From assembly GCF_902686445.1 (NCBI RefSeq), contig NC_062220.1:96348143-96412142 (forward strand): a stretch of DNA of 64,000 nt, in the 5' to 3' direction. Origin of the DNA: Sciurus carolinensis (lineage: Eukaryota; Chordata; Mammalia; Rodentia; Sciuridae). The translations under genes were made by a program, and so were the position numbers. Below, one piece after another: positions 60,198-64,000 of this stretch. The notes beneath the pieces are model-generated. The model was not told the origin of the DNA, did not search any database, and saw only the letters and a list, made by a program, of their open reading frames with translations. Within the stretch, counting starts at the first letter, position 1. Each line of letters begins with the position of its first letter.

Positions 60198-60561
60198 TGT
60201 TGAGCTGTGGCTCAGACCCTGGGAAACAGATGGAAGAAGATGTGAGGCACAGTTGAGATAGCAGACATGCTTTATTTGGAGGTGGCAGCTCCTCCTGAGT
60301 CTTTCCATAGGCCTGATTTTATACACAGGCCAAACAAAGAAGGTACAGTTCCAACAGGTTACATAAGTAAGCACATGCTCACAAGCAGGTATTAATAATC
60401 TTGAGAACATATGCTGAATCAAGGTGTCTATGACCCTGGTTCCATACTAAAAACATAGCTCACCAGAAGTCTTGGCAAGGCAGCCTAACTATAGCCATCT
60501 TGGGCCTGCGCTACAAAGCCCATCTTGGTGGTGGTATATCCTACTGTCATATCCAGACACA
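60198..60561 (-). mobile_element. Endogenous-retrovirus LTR, antisense, family unassigned
   Basis: On the minus strand the order is LTR-like: TGTGTCTGG start, a TATA box (TATAAAAT, 60316-60323), AATAAA about 45 bp downstream (60271-60276), then a U5-like pyrimidine-rich stretch ending in CTCAACA. A 101-codon frame here is incidental. No flanking internal retroviral sequence is visible. Duplications at the ends are not clear. Confidence 0.6.
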
Positions 60562-62114
60562 ATGAAGAGTTTTAAGGAAAAGATTCATGTTCTTCTTACC
60601 AATCTTTTAACTGTGAAAGTCTAATGCCTTAGAGAAGACAGCATCCTCTGGAGAGTTGTTAAAAGGAAAAATTCCTTAGGCTAACTATGTCACATAGAGT
60701 TTACCTGAGCAAAGAACACATAAAGCACAAGCAAAAAAAAAAAAAATCATGATTCATGAAACAAGCCTGTTGTGAGAATGCAGGCCAACAACATGTGCAG
60801 CAGAATCAGAACAGAAGTGCTCCAAGAAAACAACTTAATTGGCTATAGCCTGGTCCATCTACCAATTGATTATAGCTTACTTCATTGGTAACAGAACTTT
60901 ATGCAACCAACCAAAGCTCAGTTACTATTATTAAACTTTTATTAGTTTGGGTCCAAATGCATGACCTCCCACAAATTTTATTTAACAGAGTACACTTTCC
61001 ACACACATGAAATCCACCCTAATATTCTCATATCTCTAAACTTTTAGAGTAATTCCTCTTACCAGAGTAGTTCTGGAACCACGGCCTATTGAAAGTATGT
61101 CACAGCTAAGTCTGAGGTTCATGTACACTGCTGAAATCACTCTGTGCACAGGCTCATGCATTCAATTTAGAATCTTCAGTAAATGTACCAATTTTGATAA
61201 ATTCAGTTATAGTAGTATATATTATATTTCTTCATAATCTCAGATATATCACCAAGATTTATGCTAAATTACTAAAATCTTACTTATCTTTTAGAATATA
61301 AACTACTCTTTCTTCCCAAGTTAGTCTTATAATTGATCCCTGCAACATGGTGAGATATGACCCAAGTTATGGGATCACAGGTACCAGGTGTGGTTGGGGT
61401 AGGATTTGAGGAAAATAAGCCTCTATTCATAAGGCAGCTGCCCCCGGTTAAACTATTAAATAGCCTAACAAGGAGCCTTCTAGAAGCAGAAAAATATGGT
61501 ATGTAGAGGTTCAGTGTTAGCATCAGAAAGCAGAGTAGAAAGAGACAGTTTGTAGCTGGGACAGTAGTTTATTAATGGGCCAAGGGTTGGGAGAGTGAAC
61601 CTTTCTTCCCTAGCTAGTACAACCTCCTAAAAACAGAAATATATCCTGCTCTACTATTTTTAAAAGTGAGCTCAAACAAAAAAAGGGTAATGAACTTACA
61701 TTGGTAACAGTTGTATGTTTTAAAAATTGTAGTTGTACTTCTTTCACGTAGAAATCATTTTGACAGAGACGAGGTCATGTCCATTCTGGATCAAGACCCT
61801 AATGTCAAGCATATTTGTGGAATTAACAGGTTAGATTTTTATTTTTGGACAACAGGAAACCATCCTGAGTCTGATAGAGGTATGAATGAGTTCAAGAACT
61901 CAACTATATTATCTAGGTACTGTGGCCAAGTCTAATACTTCCTTCAGTCTGTTTCATTTTTTCAATGAGACTTTTTCATATTCTCCATGTTGAAATCAAT
62001 TTATCCCTCTCCTCTATTCAGTAACATGTTTTATTTAATATTTGTTGTCCTGTGTCTGTTACATTAGTATTTAAATGCTTTATGTGTGTCTTACCAAAAT
62101 ACTAGGACATACTG
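60562..62114. other. Unrecognised interval
   Basis: No gene or repeat recognised; an A13 run lies near 60734. Confidence 0.35.
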
Positions 62115-62190
62115 AAGGGCACTGCATCTGTCATCATTGTATCTACCTAGCTACTCAGCAGAGGACTTGACACATAAAAGAGGATTTCAT
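62115..62190 (+). mobile_element. Possible L2 3' end fragment
   Basis: GGGCACTGCATCTGTCATCA, TTGTATCTACCTAGC and ACTTGACACATAAAAGAGG resemble the L2 3' consensus at low similarity. Confidence 0.4.
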
Positions 62191-62534
62191 GCTTTTGTAA
62201 ACTTGAAAGGGCTTCACAAAGTGATTTACATTATCAAATGTGAGATAAAGATGTGAATGGCTAACTGTGCCTCTCTGACTTCCAGTTTCTGCAATCCCAG
62301 TTCTCCACTTGACCCCAATATTATAGCTGTAAAAGAAATGCCAATCTTGACCAGTTTTCTGTCCTTTTTATTTATAGTCTGCTTTAGCATTGTGGTCCTT
62401 GAAATCACTTTGGTTCTGACTTTTGGCCCTAATTTTAATAGCTGGTTTTCTGTCTTATTCTTTATTCTCTAGAACACTTCTATGTAACCTGGCCTCTATT
62501 CCAGTACCTCTAGAACTAGGTTTAGCCTTTTCAC
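62191..62534. other. Unrecognised interval
   Basis: Nothing recognised. Confidence 0.3.
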
Positions 62535-63343
62535 AAATGGTACTGATATAATTGCATATTCATAGGCAAAAGCAGAAAGCAAAATCTCAAGTCTCACACC
62601 TTGTACAAAAGTAACTTGAAATGGATCATGGGCTTAAGTATAAATAGAAAACTATGAAACTACAGAAAAAAGTCATAGAAGAAAATCATTAGGAACTAGG
62701 GAGTTCTTAACTTGACTACAAGCAGCACATTTCATCAGAGAATATATTAACAAACTAGAGCTCATTAAGATGAAAAGCATTTGCTCTAAGTGAAGTTCTG
62801 TTAAGAAGATAAAACCACAGTTATATACCTAGGGAAAAAAATACTTGAAAACTATATATATTACAAATGACTAGATTCTATACTACATAAAGAATTTTTC
62901 AACAGTGAAAACATTAAACCAAACAATCCAATTAGAAAATGAGTAGAAGATATAAACAGACATTTCACTGGAAAGAATACACATGACATAATAACACAAA
63001 AAATAAAAGATGTTCAGTGCTGTTAGCCATTAGGGAAAAGAAAGTTAAAACCACAGTGAGATTTCACTAAATACCTGTTAGAATGAGCAAAATAAGGGAT
63101 GGGGCTGCAGCTCAGTGACAGAGTAATTTTCTACTATATGCCAAACCCTGGGTTTAATCCTCAGTACCCACCCATAAAAAAATAAATAAACAAGCCCTGA
63201 AAGAATGAATAAAATAAAATAATGATAACACCAAATGCAGGTGAGGAAGTAGAGAAACTAGATCACTCACATGTTACAGGTGGTGATACAATATGGTATA
63301 ACCTATCTGGACAATTCAACAGCTTTTTAAAAAAATAATTGGT
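62535..63343 (+). mobile_element. Ancient L1M ORF2 C-terminal region, sense
   Basis: L1 order is clear: AACTTGAAATGGATCATGGG, AAACTATGAAACTACAGAAA, ACAAACTAGAGCTCATTAAG, GACATTTCACTGGAAAGAAT, GCAGGTGAGGAAGTAGAGAA. Interrupted by an ID element at 63096-63185. Confidence 0.8.
63096..63185 (+). mobile_element. ID SINE, sense, in L1M
   Basis: GGGATGGGGCTGCAGCTCAG (box A region), CCTGGGTTTAATCCTCAGTA (box B region), A-rich tail. GAATGAGCAAAATAA before and GAATGAATAAAATAA after suggest a degenerate target-site duplication. Confidence 0.85.
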
Positions 63344-64000
63344 AGGCTTTCAGGATGGCGGACTAGAGGGCGGCTGCATTTCATGATGCTCCAGGATGCA
63401 GGATTCAAAAGAGGAGATAGTGAGAGACTTGGGACCAACTCAAAGCCGCTGGGTGAATCTCTCCCGTTGGGGAGGCGTCCCGGATGGGGCGGTAGCCCCG
63501 GAACGCAGGGAACTTTGTGAAGTAGAGTTGCCCGGCGAGACGCCCCTCCCCCCTGCTGGAGCGGTAAACACGGAAAACTGGGATCATCGTAGAGGAGGCA
63601 GCTCAGCACAGCGCTTGGACTCAGAGTAACCACTGGGGCTCTGGGCGGCTGCCTGAGGAGGAGCAGCGTGGCGAGCTGTTTGGACTCAGATCGACCGCTT
63701 CTGAACACCGGGGCCTGCCCAGAGGAAGAGGAGAAGTGAGGCGGGTCGCTTGGTCTAGGAGTGACTGCATCAGAGTCACAGGCGGTTGCCAGAGGAGGAG
63801 GCGAGTGGTGAGTTGTTTGGACTCAAAGCAACCGCTCCTGAACACCGGTGGCCTACCTGCAGGAGGAGCACGGTGGGTCCCTTGGTCTCTGAGCGACCGC
63901 TCCTGAACACCTGGGGGGCTACCCCGAAGAGGAGGAGGAACAGGGTGGGTCACTTGGACTCGGAGTGACTGCCTAGGGCTACGGGCGGTTGGCGGGAGGA
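63344..64000 (+). mobile_element. 5' end of a sense L1, cut by the window edge
   Basis: An abrupt change from AT-rich L1M to GC- and CpG-rich DNA. The first bases hold CAGGATGGCGGACTAGAGGG, like the YY1-bearing start of mammalian L1 5' UTRs (GATGGCGG at 63354-63361). The rest is repetitive promoter-type sequence. Orientation implies ORF1 and ORF2 lie to the right. The exact 5' boundary and duplication cannot be fixed here. Confidence 0.8.
63615..64000 (+). repeat. Tandem monomer-like units in the L1 5' UTR
   Basis: Units start with TTGGACTC or TTGGTCT at 63615, 63680, 63750, 63817, 63882 and 63954, giving lengths of 65, 70, 67, 65 and 72 bp. Units 2, 4 and 5 share GACCGCT/AACCGCT...CTGAACACC. 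Units 1, 3 and 6 share GGCGG(C/T)TG. This alternates as A-B-A-B-B-A. Confidence 0.85.

Noticed and set aside
60117..60422. 101-codon minus-strand frame as a possible gene
   Set aside because: Overlaps the LTR-like sequence and spans its TATA and polyadenylation signals, so it is incidental.
63316..63968. Several proline- and arginine-rich frames on both strands
   Set aside because: They lie in the CpG-rich repetitive L1 5' UTR, where stop codons are rare. Not genes.
63615..64000. CRISPR-like direct repeats
   Set aside because: Units are degenerate and contiguous with no unique spacers, in a mammalian L1 promoter context.

Overview
This window looks like intergenic (or deep intronic) nuclear DNA from a squirrel-family rodent. 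It is AT-rich and I find no convincing host protein-coding exon, rRNA or tRNA gene. The lineage call rests on the repeats: fused B1/ID SINEs (B1-dID type), tRNA-derived ID elements, and young L1 elements whose 3' ends carry a purine-rich tract followed by a short sequence ending in AATAAA and poly(A). Mammal-wide relics (MIR, L2, MER5A-like hAT elements, MaLR/MLT-type LTRs, ancient L1M) fill much of the rest. Family names come from recognising consensus-like sequence by eye. Subfamily names are deliberately cautious.

Layout. 1-873: a twin-primed (inverted) L1 running off the left edge. 1458-2008: an antisense L1 3' end. 2012-6535: an ancient antisense L1M split by a young twin-primed L1 (2413-6442) with a 13-bp target-site duplication. 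This young L1 holds the best coding material in the window: an intact-looking endonuclease domain on the minus strand and the RT C-terminal half on the plus strand, with the catalytic FADD box lost at the inversion junction. 6.5-18.4 kb: mostly unrecognised sequence with MIRs, an L1M 3' end, a duplicated pyrimidine-rich module and a solo LTR (15936-16367). 18.5-24.9 kb: sense-strand ancient L1M fragments interrupted by SINEs and a short L1 tail. 26864-27282: a young 5'-truncated L1 with a 16-bp duplication and a telomere-like G-rich tract. 27.8-33.4 kb: a long antisense L1M block broken by a Tigger-like insert, MaLR/MLT LTRs and SINEs.

33.4-47.6 kb is a patchwork of SINEs, solo LTRs, hAT relics and antisense L1M. 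47.6-62.5 kb is comparatively repeat-poor, with an ID inside a second duplicated pyrimidine-rich module (about 50 kb), LTRs at 55.4, 57.7 and 60.2 kb, and some old fragments. 62.5-63.3 kb is ancient L1M. At about 63.35 kb a sense-strand GC- and CpG-rich L1 5' UTR begins, built of degenerate 65-72 bp tandem units, and runs off the right edge.

The elements do not form a pathway. They record successive retrotransposition into one another, with L1 supplying the machinery for L1, SINE and probably one Tigger-like insertion. I found no new defence or biosynthetic system. The most interesting signals are the two twin-priming inversions (one creating a chimeric endonuclease reading frame), the monomer-like L1 promoter, the Tigger-like segment with retrotransposition hallmarks, and the recurring dimeric pyrimidine-rich module.
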